Below, piece after piece: positions 45,267 through 56,894 of a stretch of 64,000 nt of DNA (position 1 is its first letter; each line of letters begins with the position of its first letter). The position numbers and the translations under genes were made by a program. This DNA comes from Actinomortierella ambigua (Eukaryota > Mortierellomycota > Mortierellomycetes > Mortierellales > Mortierellaceae), in contig JAAAJB010000132.1 in NCBI GenBank assembly GCA_016098155.1, positions 1-64,000 on the forward strand, written 5' to 3'. The notes under the pieces are model-generated. The model was given only the letters and a program-made list of their open reading frames with translations, was not told the DNA's origin and made no database searches.

Positions 45267-48200
45267 CTGCTGGCAACAAAAGAAAAGATGAAGGAGAGAC
45301 GATAATGGAGGGAGTAGCTGGGAGAGAGAGTGAGAGAAAGAGAGAGATGAGGGAGGGCAGAAAGTGCAGACACGGGAAGAGAGTGGATCAATGAAAGTCA
45401 CGCTCTTTTTTTTCTTTCCGGCAAAAATAAATGGCAAGGTCTACTACGGACAGACTGGGTGGCGATGTTGGTAGCACTGGTTTCGGTGCTCATCGGGGGT
45501 GCAAGGGTCACAGTGCCTGAGTAGAGAGGTCTCGTCATACAAGCAGGCCCTTCAAGCGATGCTGCCATGGAGGCCAGCACGAGCGTGACGAGGATATCGA
45601 TGAAAACTCGTGGCCATGCTGTATCAGATCGGAGAAACAAGGTGGAAAGATGGGATCCGTGTGGACAGTCGAGAGCTGTGGAGGGATGGATGAAAAAGTG
45701 GATCGATGATGATTCTATTTAGCACATCGTCCATTCAAGGCGGCACTACAGCCCAGCCCATCCTACCCCCGTGTGTCTCTCTGGATGGAAGCATGTGTGC
45801 CAGTTCAGCTAGTAGCGCAGCTATAAGGACATTGATCAAGGACGCTGATTGTTGTTGCTGTTGTTTATGGTGTTGCTGTTGGTGTTGCTGGCGACGATGC
45901 TCCCTCGATGACACGCTCAAGACACTGACTGGGATACCTTCTTTTCTGTTTCCACATACTCGCCACGGAGTATAATAGTAAAAGTGGAGACTCTATCTGT
46001 CGAGTGTCCTGAACGACAGACACCAAACTCAGCCCTGCGATACGCGTCACATGAGCGGGGCAGTTCATGCCTACCACTGACACCCTCACAGCCCCCCCTC
46101 TTGCCATGCAATAACGCTCAGCCCCGATGGGAGAATCAATCTCACGCACTCAAACACCGCTATTGGTGTCTGAGGTCAAACCAAAGTGCTACTGCACCAT
46201 TGTAGGATTGATTGAGTGTAGGAGTGAGTGAGTGAGTGAGTGGGAGTGCGTGAATGACTGACAAAGTAGTCGATCTTGTCCCCGAAGCAAAGGAGCGCGA
46301 GAGGCAGACGATGTACAGTACTCTAGTACACAGAGCACATGCCACCGAAGCGCGCACGAGCAAACGTAGGAGGGGGTGTCCATCTTGGTGCTGGTACCCC
46401 TGGTGCCTAAAGAAACATAAGAATTAAAAAATAGAGAAACAGAAAATAAAGAAATAAAAAAATAAGGAAAGAAAAAAGGGTCCCCCTTACCTTTTGAATC
46501 AATTTAGAGTTGGAGGGCGGCCAATCCTTGTGCACAAATCCCGGAAACTCTGGAAAAAATTACGCTTCGACCAGCTCGTGTGCCATTCTGAGAAAAGCAT
46601 TGGCTGCAGATTCCCAGCCTACCAAGCTCATTCCAGCCAATGCCCTCCCTTTCTTGTGTGTGAGAGAGGGGAGAGAGAGAGGAAGTAGAGTAGAAGACAG
46701 AAGAGAAAGAGAAGAACAACAACAGCAACAACGATCGCCCTCTCTCTCCATCTCTCTCATTCTTAGTCTCTCTCTTTCACTCTCTCTTTCACTCACTCTC
46801 TCTCTCTCTTCCTCTCTCTCTTCCTCTCTCTATCTCCCTTTCTCTCCTGTCGCAGTAAAAGGATGGATAAATGAAATAATCGAGGTGTGGTTCCTGGGCC
46901 ACTGTCCAACACGCCCGTCGCGATTAAAAACAATCAGGAAAACAAAAATGTATCCCACAACGAGGAAAGGATGTGATAGGACCATGGCCGTTGTTGTTTA
47001 TCCGCGTGTGGATGGCCACCCTTTTCTCACTATGTGTGGTGCGGGTATTTTGTGTTGTTGCAATGAAGCTTGTATGTGTTTTTTTGGGGAGGGAGGGGGA
47101 GGGGAAGAGAAGATACAAAAGGGAGTGACAGGCACAGGCGAGGTGTTGGATGGTCAGATCTGTAGGACAGGACAGCCAACAGTTGGGACACACGGGTATG
47201 GGATAGGGGAATGAGCACTGCACAGGAGAATAGAGTAGACATAACAACAATACCAAAAAAAAACATGTATGCGAGACTGAATGAATGAGTGAGTGAGTGA
47301 GAGGATTGTCCAATACTGGTGGAGCATTTGATCACACCCCTTCCCTGCATCTCGAGATGCAACAAATTTAAATTTTTCTCTTCACCAACCTTCACTGTTA
47401 AACGCATGTTCATGTTCCCCCCCCCCCGCCCTTGCCTTTTTCGTTGTGCTCGAGTGGGAGAGGGGGAAGAGTGGCCACCATTCCCTCTCTCCATGTCTCT
47501 CTTTCTCTCTGTCTCTCTACCTTACTTTACTTTACCTTGCCTTGTCCACTTGCCAGCATTCAAACATTTAAGAGGTGTCTTTATTTTTTTCTTGTTCGAT
47601 CTACTTTTTTAGAGTCCAACATCTGGCTGGTGCTTTCCTTCCTTCCTTCCTTCTTTCCCACTTTCTTTTCTTTCTTCTTCTTCCTTCTACTCTTCTCCCC
47701 TTCCTTTCTTTCTTCCTCGCAACAAAGCTGCTCTTCCTCTCTCCACTTGTCCAATATTCCATTGTCGCTCGTATTACTGAATCCATCCGTCCATCCACCA
47801 CCACCACCTCCCACTTCCCAACACTGCCTCGCGCACACAAGTCGATCATTGCCTATCTGACAAAATTCCCTCAGCCAGCTCTTGTCACAACAGTCGGCGC
47901 ACACAACCTCCTCCCTCTCTCCGTCGTCACCTTGTACATACTTGTAGATCCTCATACCCACCCTCCTCCTTCCTTCCTTCTTTCTCCCCTCCCTTCCACT
48001 TGACCACTTTCTTCAACGGTTCAGGTCCTTCCTCTTCAGTCTCTTGACCACGCTAAACTGCATCCACAACCACCTTCCCTTCAGGAACAACAAATCTCTC
48101 CGACACTTTCTCCACCACTCCTTCCCCACTACGCATCAAGGTAGGGTTTGGAACATCATCCTGGTCCCCCTCGTCCACCCCTGCTCCCTTCGCTGCTACC

Positions 48201-48675
48201 TTGCATTTTGCTGTTCCATCGACTCTCGTCCTCCTCTACTTCCTCTTACGTGCGCCCTCACCCTCCCCCCTTGTCCATCTCCATTCATTCATTCCTTCCC
48301 TCTCCCCTCTCCCTCTTGTCTCTCTCACTTTGAACCTTCGCCCTCCGGCTTTGACACTTGATACACTTGATACACTTGATACCAACAACCTACGCTCACA
48401 TCTTTTTTTCCTTCTTCTCCCCCTCCCCCCTCCCCTCTCTCTCTCTCTTCAACATCACTCACTCACTTCACTTTTGATACAATCTTCTCTTTCGCCACAT
48501 TGTTCAGGCACAGGCATCGAATAAGAGCCACAAGCTCACACATCAGCCAGTACCTCTCTTGCTGTTTTGCTGAAATTGCCAGTTCCCGATTTTTGATTTG
48601 CGCTGCCTTGTCTCCCCAGGCAGCCAATCAGAACCCGTTGCTTGATCATCCAGCGCGTCCAAGCTCACAGAGACT
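45267..48675. other. long divergent region between the Swa2-like and cyclin genes
   Basis: About 3.4 kb containing both promoters. It has TTG/CTG repeats near 45840-45900, TGAG repeats near 46220-46250, a long CT-rich tract at 46740-46860, a 10-base C run near 47418, poly-pyrimidine sequence at 47640-48000 and short GATACACTT repeats at 48355-48380. The last kilobase looks like the CT-rich leader of the cyclin gene. One possible small spliced gene on the minus strand is listed separately. Other ORFs are low-complexity. Confidence 0.5.
46323..46549 (-). CDS. possible small spliced gene or exon pair (unrecognised)
   Basis: Two exon candidates on the minus strand, 46491-46549 and 46323-46406, are joined by an 84-base intron with a strong donor (AAG|GTAAGG) and a long pyrimidine tract ending TTTCTTTAG. 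The joined frame reads EFPGFVHKDWPPSNSKLIQK, then APGVPAPRWTPPPTFARARF, then stops at GGMCSVY. An upstream exon ending GWNELE at 46623 would fit in phase, but no ATG in frame was found. No family is recognised. The case rests only on splice signals and an open frame. Confidence 0.27.
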
Positions 48676-48783
48676 ATGTCCCCTTCCTCGCCAACATCCA
48701 TTGGGCAGGGCGACCTCCCATATCCCCCGCCTCATCCACGTTCACAGCAGCTGCACCACCAACACCCTCGGCACATTCACAAT

Positions 48784-48814
<31 letters not shown>

Positions 48815-51800
48815 CTAACATCCACCGCCACACCCCCAACCACACTCACAACTACAACCATAGCCTACACCACCACCAACAAGACACTGTCCAGCCCATG
48901 CACCCCCACCACGTCCCAACCCCCGTCGCCTTTGAACCCCCCACAAAATCCACCGTCTCGGCACTCTCCAGCCCCTTCATGTCCATCTCCATCGCCAGCA
49001 GTAAAACAGCCTCCATCGCAACAACCCTTGCAGCCGAGCTGTCTCCCACAGACCCTGCGCTGGCCGAGAAGCTCGTCTCGTCAAGGGGGCTCCCTCGCAA
49101 GGATGATGTAAAGCTCATTGTCGAGAAGCTCGACGACAATATCAAGAACGGCAGCAACAACAACAACAACAAGAGGAATGACTCTTCTCGAGAACGGACA
49201 ATACCAGCCCCCTCCTACGAATCATCTCTAGGAAACATTCCTGCCCTGGACCCTTTACCTCCCCCGCCAGTGTACGACATTGTCAACTGTTCCACCTCTC
49301 AAACCCTCCTTCTTGTCTCGTCTCTCATCAACACCATCCTCACCGTCAACGATCGCCTTCAATGCCCCAAAATCACACTCTTCCACTCGAGAGCGATACC
49401 CAACATCTCCATTGAAGCCTACCTGACCCGCATTCTACAGTATGCCCCCTTCCAGAACGAGGTCCTGCTCATCATCCTGCTCTATTTCGACCGCATCGGA
49501 GGAGGATGCAAGCCCACCCAGGTCTTGACAAACAACATTCCAAAGCCGCTTCTGCTGAAAGCATTCGGCACAGACCAGAACCCCTTTGCGACCCAAAACC
49601 ACTCGTCCTATGATACCACTTTGATGACCTCATCCGTTCCATCCCTCATTCCCGAAAAGGCACCTGTTGCCACGACCCCCAAGCTGATCCCCAAAGGTGA
49701 TGCGAGACTCATGGATGAGCTCATGAAGGACGGTGGCGCAGAGACCGACAAGGAGTCGGCCAAGGCCGCTGTGCTGAGGCAGGCCAAGGAGCTAGAGGCC
49801 AAACACCAGTACTACCGTCGGGCCAAGCCCCTCATGCCAGGGTCCAAGCCAGGCATGGACAGCGAGATGCCTGAGGAGGAGGAGCCGATCGAGGATGAGA
49901 TATACACGTCCTCGGCCGAGTCGCCTATCGGGTCAAAACTGATCATCAACAGCTTCAACATTCACCGCTTGCTCATCACCAGTATCTTGGTAGCCAGCAA
50001 GTTTTCATCCGATGTCTTTTATCCAAACGTGCGCTACTCAAGGGTATGTATTGTCTATTTGTTTGTTTCTTTTTTTTTTTTTTGAGCAATTGTTGTCAAC
50101 AGACTTTTTGTCTCGCCTACTCATTCGTGCCTCTTGCTCATTCTTTTTTTTCTTCTCCTCCTCTTCTTCTTCCTCTTCTTCTCTTTCTTCATATATTTAA
50201 AACAATCCCCTCCGTCTTTTGTAGGTTGGCGGTCTGCCTCTCTCAGAGCTGAACCAGCTTGAGCTCGAGTTTTTATTCTTGTCACAGTTTGAGCTCAATG
50301 CGAACGAGGCTGAACTCCAGGCCTATGGAAACAAGCTGCTGATGTACCAGCAACGCTTGGCTGGCGAGAAGAAGCTGCCGTCGCTGTCGCCTAGTCTGAT
50401 GAAGCAACCATCTCCCCCACCACCTCATACTCCATATGCGGCGGCTGTGGACCTAAAGGAAAAGGTTGCCGTTGAGTCCTCAACAGTAAGCCATCCGCCC
50501 ATGACCGAACCCACCCCTCCTGTTGTCCAGCCCAGCATGAAGCCCCCTGCTTTGCACGCCCCGGCGCCAACAAGGCCAGCACCTCTCCATGGCTCCTACA
50601 GAGATTCAAAGGAGGGGATCCGGCAAGACTATGTAGACGACGAAGACACCATCTCCCAAAGAGGTGATGACTCCATCATGTCACCAACTGAGTCCGAGGT
50701 CGACATGTCCGTCCTCAAAGATCCACGCCCAACAGCTGAGGATTCCACGGCAGCCTCGCGGCCCTATAGTAGGCACCGTGTCATGAATCTCGACAGCCTG
50801 GTTTGGCCTACGAACGAGGTGGAGGACTACCGCCCTTCGACCAACTACTTCTTTGGTGGTGGCATGGTCAAGGACGAGGATGCGGAGCGGATTGAACAAG
50901 AGTTCAATCGCCCCTCTCCCCCGCCAGAGGCTCAAGAACAGCAGAAGCGAAAGCTGCAGCGACTGTCTTCGGGCTCGATGGAGACAACGCCCTCGAAGCG
51001 GGTCAACCCCTCGCATGACAAGAAGGCGTCCAAGGAAAGCCGCCTGTCGGCCTCGTCCTCCGCCTCGTCGTCGTCGTCGTCGGGCAACATCCTCAGACCC
51101 TTTTTGCGCAAGATTGCCTCTCTGGCTCACCGGTCGGGGCCGCAGAGTGAGGAGCCGGTAGAACCAGAGCCTCTGCCTCTGCGTACCCATCCGTACTTGG
51201 TCCGCCCTCGGGTTTCCCCACCCTCCCCTGCCCTGCCTGAACCAGCTGGCTCTGATGGCTCCAATGCTGGCGCCGACGCGGCGGTGACGTGGCATACTGC
51301 TACACCTCCTACAGCTCCTGCGGGCCCAGGATCTTCTTCTTCTTCCTGGGTTCGGCAACGCTCCGATCCACCACCTTACTCGGGCAGAATACCCCACCAG
51401 GCCGCCACACACTCGTCAGAGTCGCTTGGCTCGAGATCGTCCAGTCACTCGAGGAACCGTGCCACGCGCGACTATCGACGACATCGCTCGCGAGAGCCCT
51501 CAATCTCCACTTTGGCATCGGAGCTCACCTTTGAGCCCAGACGGCCTAGCCTGTCTGTGGTGGAAGATGAGTCCGAGGCGCGACATGCTGCGACCTTGGC
51601 CCCGCTCACCTTTCCATCTCGGCCCCAACCCATCCACAACATGCGCCACCCTGGTGGGCACGCGCAGTCTATGGAGGATATGGAGGATGATGAAGAGATG
51701 CCCATGGCCGAGAGGGAGGATGGTACTCTGACGCATCATGAGCAAAGCAATGTCAACTCGATGCAGGTCGACCACGCACCAGAACCAAACCCCCGACCGA

Positions 51801-53008
51801 GGCCTAGTATGGATACGATGGATGCCCGCCAGTTTGCGCCCGTAGCAGCGATGGTGGCGACAACGTCGACGACGAAAAAGGTGCACCCTTTGGCACCAGC
51901 TACACCAGGCAAGTCCCGCTCGTCGTCTCGGCGGTCGTCTGTGAGCTCCAATGCGACCGATCTCAGGGAGCAAGACCGGTCCTCTCTAGCTGGTAGGCAA
52001 TGGAATCCATGTCATGCGCCTGGCTCATCCTTGACTACATCAGACTCATCTCCTACCCCTGGTGTTGCTGCTGTTGGTGGTGGTGGTGGTGCTACCGGTG
52101 CTGCTACAACTACTACTACTACTACGACTACTGTAGGAGGACACCCACCTCGGGCTCCACAAGTCTACCATCCTCATCACTCGCCTTACGTTGCTTCCTA
52201 TTATGCCCCTCCTCCTCCTCCAAACAACCTCCAGCTCTATCACGATCCAGTTACGATGAAAACCTATCCCATCATGTCTCACAACCACCACCACCACCCT
52301 CACCAATCAGTCCTCGTCGCCATGCCACCGCTCACAGTGCCCATGTCGCCCACCGTTGTCGCTCCTGCCCATCCAACCCTGTCTGCGGCGACCAACAGTC
52401 AGCCACGCCAAAGCAAGACCCCAAGGCAGTTTGCGTCCATCCGACCCAGGACCCCCACTGTCATTGCAGCCCAGGCAGCAGCAGCTGCGGAAGCGGCAGC
52501 ATCAGCATCAGCAACGACAACAACAACAGAAGCACAACCAGCTTTGACCAGCAACAGCGACGCGGCCAAAAGCGGTCACACAGCCAAGTCGAGTAAGAAG
52601 AAGAAGAGTCTTTTTGGTGGCGGTGGGTCGAAAAAGTCTGCAGCTGCCGCGCTTCCTCCACCTCCGCCTCCAAACCGCCCACCACCTCCATTGCCGTTTA
52701 TGACGGCCGGGGCGGCACCGGCGTTTGGCCATCCACCGATTATGGCGTTTGCACATGCACCTCCTCCCCCTCATGGTGCTAGTGGTGGTCGCGGCGCTAC
52801 TACTCCAGCAGGAGTAGTCGGCAGGCTAGGGACCGCCGTTGCTAGTGCGGGAGCACCCATTCTGATACCCCTTATACCAGTCATGTACAATAATGTTCGA
52901 CCTCTCCCACTTCCTCCACCTCCCCCTCCTCTTTCTTCTTCGATGCATCACGCCAAACCTGCACCACCAACCCTTGTCAAGATTGCTCCGAGGCTTCCTC
53001 GGGCATGA
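48676..53008 (+). CDS. Pho80/Pcl-type cyclin with long disordered flanks, 1,383 aa
   Basis: Exons 48676-50043 and 50225-53008 join in phase. The cyclin core starts near residue 199 (VYDIVNCSTSQTLLLVSSLI), with FHSRAIPNISIEAYLTRI and LIILLYFDRIG. After an insert of about 120 residues it resumes SFNIHRLLITSILVASKFSS, DVFYPNVRYSRVGGLPLSEL and NQLELEFLFLSQFEL. This is the Pho80-like pattern; such cyclins bind a Pho85-type CDK and act in phosphate, glycogen and cell-cycle control. The N-terminal 190 residues are His/Asn/Thr-rich, and the last 860 or so are Pro/Ser/His-rich with poly-Thr and poly-Ala. The intron falls inside the cyclin box. The ATG follows a long CT-rich leader. The CDK partner is inference. 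Confidence 0.88.
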
Positions 53009-53590
53009 CACCTACTTGACTCTAAAAAATGAATGAAAAAAAACAAAACACGCGTTCTTCTTGGTTTATGGTGTGTGGCTTGATGCCTTTTTGTGTGAAG
53101 CTAAAGGAGACAGCTCGTGATTGTAGTACTTTGTGAAAGGTGGCAGCAGAGGATGACAAACCATTGTTGTAGGGCTGGATAAAATCTAGCGATACCTGCT
53201 GAGCTTGATTAAGAGAGTCTCTTGTGCTTTCTAAAGGGAACGAGGGTGCGGTTGACTTGTAGGGGAGATGGCTTCAAATTAGTTTTTTGGTCCGTCTAAT
53301 CGTCTGTGGTGTCGTACGAGGGTTCTTGGGGTGGGCAAAGGGGTGCGTTAGTGCTCCAATCCTCCCCTTGGGGCATGACAAAAACTTGACAAGAATGAAG
53401 AAAAACGCGTGCGCGCGGGGGTGTTGGGGCGACACTGAAATAAAAAATCTCGACGACCCCTTAAGCCAAAAAAAAAATTGGTGTGAAAGGCGGGAAAAAA
53501 ACTTTGTTTTGTATATGAGCGTGTAAAGAGAAGAAACGAAATCTCTCTACTACTCATTTTTCCCCCCCTTTACTACAATTCAAACAAACC
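53009..53590 (+). other. intergenic region before the allantoicase gene
   Basis: It holds the cyclin 3' flank and the allantoicase promoter. A CT-rich stretch, tctctactactcatttttccccccctttactac, leads to the allantoicase ATG at 53591. No ORF with recognisable similarity was seen. Confidence 0.5.
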
Positions 53591-56500
53591 ATGGGACAGT
53601 CAGTGAGTCGTGCCGCGAACGACGACACCACCTACTTCAAGATTGAGGCAGCAGAGATGTCTGCTGTCGAGGAGAAATATGTTGGTGAGTGAAGGGGAAA
53701 CATGAAGGCAATGGAGAGAGGGAGGGGAGGATGGAAGAAAACAGCATGGCATTCAGTTGGACGCGTCTTTTTTTTTTTTTGGGTGTCAAAATGAGCTTCA
53801 ATGCCTCTTCTCCCTCCAATGCGAACAGTGGGTTGTGCGACACATGCTTGTGGAGAGGGGAAGAAAAAAAAACGGTCGCGTGTTTTTTCTCTCTCTTTCT
53901 CTCTTTCTCTCTAGCCAGCACTCCAGAACGACCTCGACAGGACAGGGCATTTCCTCAGAGATCAATGGCGTCATGGAGCACACCGGGTTCAGATGTCAGA
54001 ACACAAGAGCGGGGGAGAAGCCATGGAGAACGGGCAACATCAACCACTTCGCGACCAATGTTTCCTCTACACCTCTCCCCTTTGTACGCGCCTCTCATAT
54101 GGACCCAACGCCCCCCGTCGCACAACCCACTTGCATCTGTCAGGAAAACCAGCGAGCCTTTCTCCAGGACCCCAGCCCTTCTCTCCCAAGCACTGAATTT
54201 TTTTCGCGTCTCTTTTTGTTGTCTTCTGGTGTTTCAGGAACAACCCCCTCAGCAGAGAGGGCATCTCCAAACCACAAACAACAAATGACATGTCATTGAG
54301 GGCGCTCTGTTCTAACGGTCCAGTGTCTACTTCTCATCTTCTAATACAACAACAAAAAACAACCACAAATTAGACCTGGCATGTGTTGCTCAGGGAGGCA
54401 AGGTTCTCGAGACCACGGACGAGCTCTTTGGCGAAGGATTCCACCTCATCCAGAAGGGCGTTGCTATCGAAGACAAGAACAGGGAGACTGCCAACGGCTT
54501 CTGGAAGGTATGTCTTCCCTTGACCATGCCATGACGGAACGACTTTTTTTTTTATATTCAAAAGCTTGACAAAACCTTTTTTCTAATTTTTCATTCTCGT
54601 ACTGTTTTTTTATTTTATATTTGCATGATCGAATAGGATGGCTGGGAGACAAGGTATGGAGATGTTTTTGACGTAGGGAACCATCCATGAGCGCATGTGA
54701 ATGTTGCTGTTTTACCCAATACTGATATCATATCTTCGTTTGCCTTTGCAACCCCTTTGATGGGGAACCCAATCTCATGACAGACGCCACAACAAGGCCG
54801 ATCGTCACTCGTAAGTGGAGACTGCTCACCGTGCCCTTTTAAAAAAAAACGGGTGTGTTTTGCCTTCGTTCAGCTGACCCCTTTCCCCCATCTTTGATTT
54901 TTTTGTTTTTGAAACAACAACATTAGTGCCATTATCAAGCTCGCCGCCTCTGGCCGTATTTTCGCCTTTGACATTGATACCTCTTACTTTGATGTACGTG
55001 ACCCTATACTTGTTTTTATAATGGTACTGACCCTGTGCTTTGCCTGTGACGCGACCCTGCATGAATTAACACGCTGGGTTGATTGGGCGTATGTATCTGG
55101 AACGTTCATAGGGAAGCCACCCCGCGTTTGCCTCTGTTGAGGGCTACTTTGCTGAGGATGATGAGACCGATGTTGCAAACTTTAAGGTACCTTTTTCTTT
55201 GTTTCTCGAGCGACTTGAAATAATATCTGGAAGGCTCAGACTCCTTTGATGAGGATGTCACATGAATTCCGTAGGTCTCATTCTCACACTTTCCTCTTCT
55301 TCTTCTTCTTCTTTTTACCCTCTTGAAAGTGGACAGAGATTCTTCCCAAGGTCGAGCTGAACGGCAACTCGCACCACTACTATGGCATCAGCTTGGATGA
55401 ATCGGCGTACACGCACCTCCGTCTCAACATGTTCCCTGACGGTGGCATTGCCCGCTTCCGTGCCTACGGTGTTGTGCAGCCAACATTGTTGACCAAGGCC
55501 AACGGCCGTGATGCTGAAGTGGAGGACGACGACACGGTGGTGGATCTGGCCTGCATGTCCGCGGGCGGACGCGTGATCCGGTCGAACGACAGCCGGTACG
55601 GTGCGCCCTCGAACATCCTGTTGCCCATTGCTGGCGTGAACACGCGGGATGGATGGCAGACAAAGCGGTCGCGCGAAGCCGATCATCACGACTGGGTGGA
55701 GATCAAGCTGGGCAACTATGGATTGTTGAAGCAGGTCGAGGTGGACACGACGCATTTCCGAGGCAACCATCCGGATTTTGTGAGCGTCGATGCCTGCTGC
55801 AGCATCTACAACGATATCCAGTACGATGCTGACCTGCAATGGACCCGTCTGTTGCGCAAGACCCCCCTGGAGGCCGATATGAAGAATGTGTTTGATTTGC
55901 TTCAGACGGGCGAAAAGTACTCGCATGTCAGGTTGAACATTTACCCCGATGGTGGCATTTCGCGCCTTCGCGTCTATGGACAGTGCAGACCTGGCACGCC
56001 CGAGCTCAAGCCCTTGTTGAGCGAAGGGGCTGCGGATGCGGATGTGGTTGAGCTGAAGGATGCTGGTCTGGCCGAGGACGAGGCTTCAAAGGAGGAAAAG
56101 GACAGCGAGACGGTCCAGGCTCTGGAGGTGAGCGAGAAGGATGCGGTGGCAGTATCCAGCAAGACATCGGACAACTGGAAGCTGTCTGCTGTGGAGAAGG
56201 CAGCTGTTGAAGAAGAAGAAGAGAAGACTGCTAGCGCGGCCGATAGCGCGACGATGACCACAACGACAACAACCACCACGACCACCTTGTCAGCAGCAAC
56301 AGTGGTGATTGAGCACGCGGAGGAGAATGGACCGACGGCGCTCGTGACGGAGATTTCGTCCGTGTCCACGCTGGTGGACGATGCAGAGCCCGCAGCTGCT
56401 GCCGCTGCCGCTGCCGTGGAGGAGAAGCCAAAGAAGGGCAAGGGCAGCCGTGGTGGTCGTGCGGCAGGATCGGCCAAGGCGGCAGGCAATGTCGCTGTGG

Positions 56501-56625
56501 CGGCAGCCAAGCTGACCAAGGGAGGCAAGAAGGCCAAGGGCCGCTCTGCCAGCGTGGCGTTGGATGGTGGCGAGGACGGCGAGTCGGAGGCGACTACTCC
56601 TCGTGCCAAGAGGGCCCGCGAGTGA
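53591..56625 (+). CDS. allantoicase with a 210-residue Lys/Ala-rich C-terminal extension, 569 aa
   Basis: Seven exons (53591-53684, 54374-54507, 54637-54653, 54784-54810, 54927-54993, 55112-55186, 55330-56625) join in phase. The enzyme hydrolyses allantoate to ureidoglycolate and urea in purine degradation. Both allantoicase repeats are visible. The first has DLACVAQGGKVLETTDELF, DGWETRRHNKADRHSAIIKL and GSHPAFASVEG. The second has DLACMSAGGRVIRSNDSRYG, DGWQTKRSREADHHDWVEIK and RGNHPDFVSVDACC. Each ends with a LRLNMFPDGGIARFRAYG-type motif. After about residue 358 the sequence is low-complexity: acidic, a poly-Thr run, Ala runs, then KPKKGKGSRGGRAA and PRAKRARE. The family usually ends near 340-360. 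Exon 3 is 17 nt, exon 4 is 27 nt, and intron 1 is 689 nt. Confidence 0.92.
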
Positions 56626-56894
56626 GATAACGCTGGGTTGAAGTATGGAGTGAGTGTGTGGTGTGAGGAGTTAGCTATAGCACAGTGGTAATGAACTTTT
56701 TTTTTTCCTTCATGTGTGACGTGCCCAGAGGATGTGACCTTTGGGTCATACTTTCCCCACCCCCACCCCCCAACTCTATCCTCTCTCATTCGTACAGCCC
56801 TCTTCTTGTCCCACAAAAAAAGAAAGACGTTGCCATCAAGGCCACCCTTTTTTTTTTTCTCTTTTACACCTCATTGACCTACAAAAAAGACAAA

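Noticed and set aside
47432..48003. Leu/Phe/Ser-rich ORFs upstream of the cyclin as a membrane protein
   Set aside because: They arise from a pyrimidine-rich leader. Composition alone gives hydrophobic runs, and the reading frames overlap.
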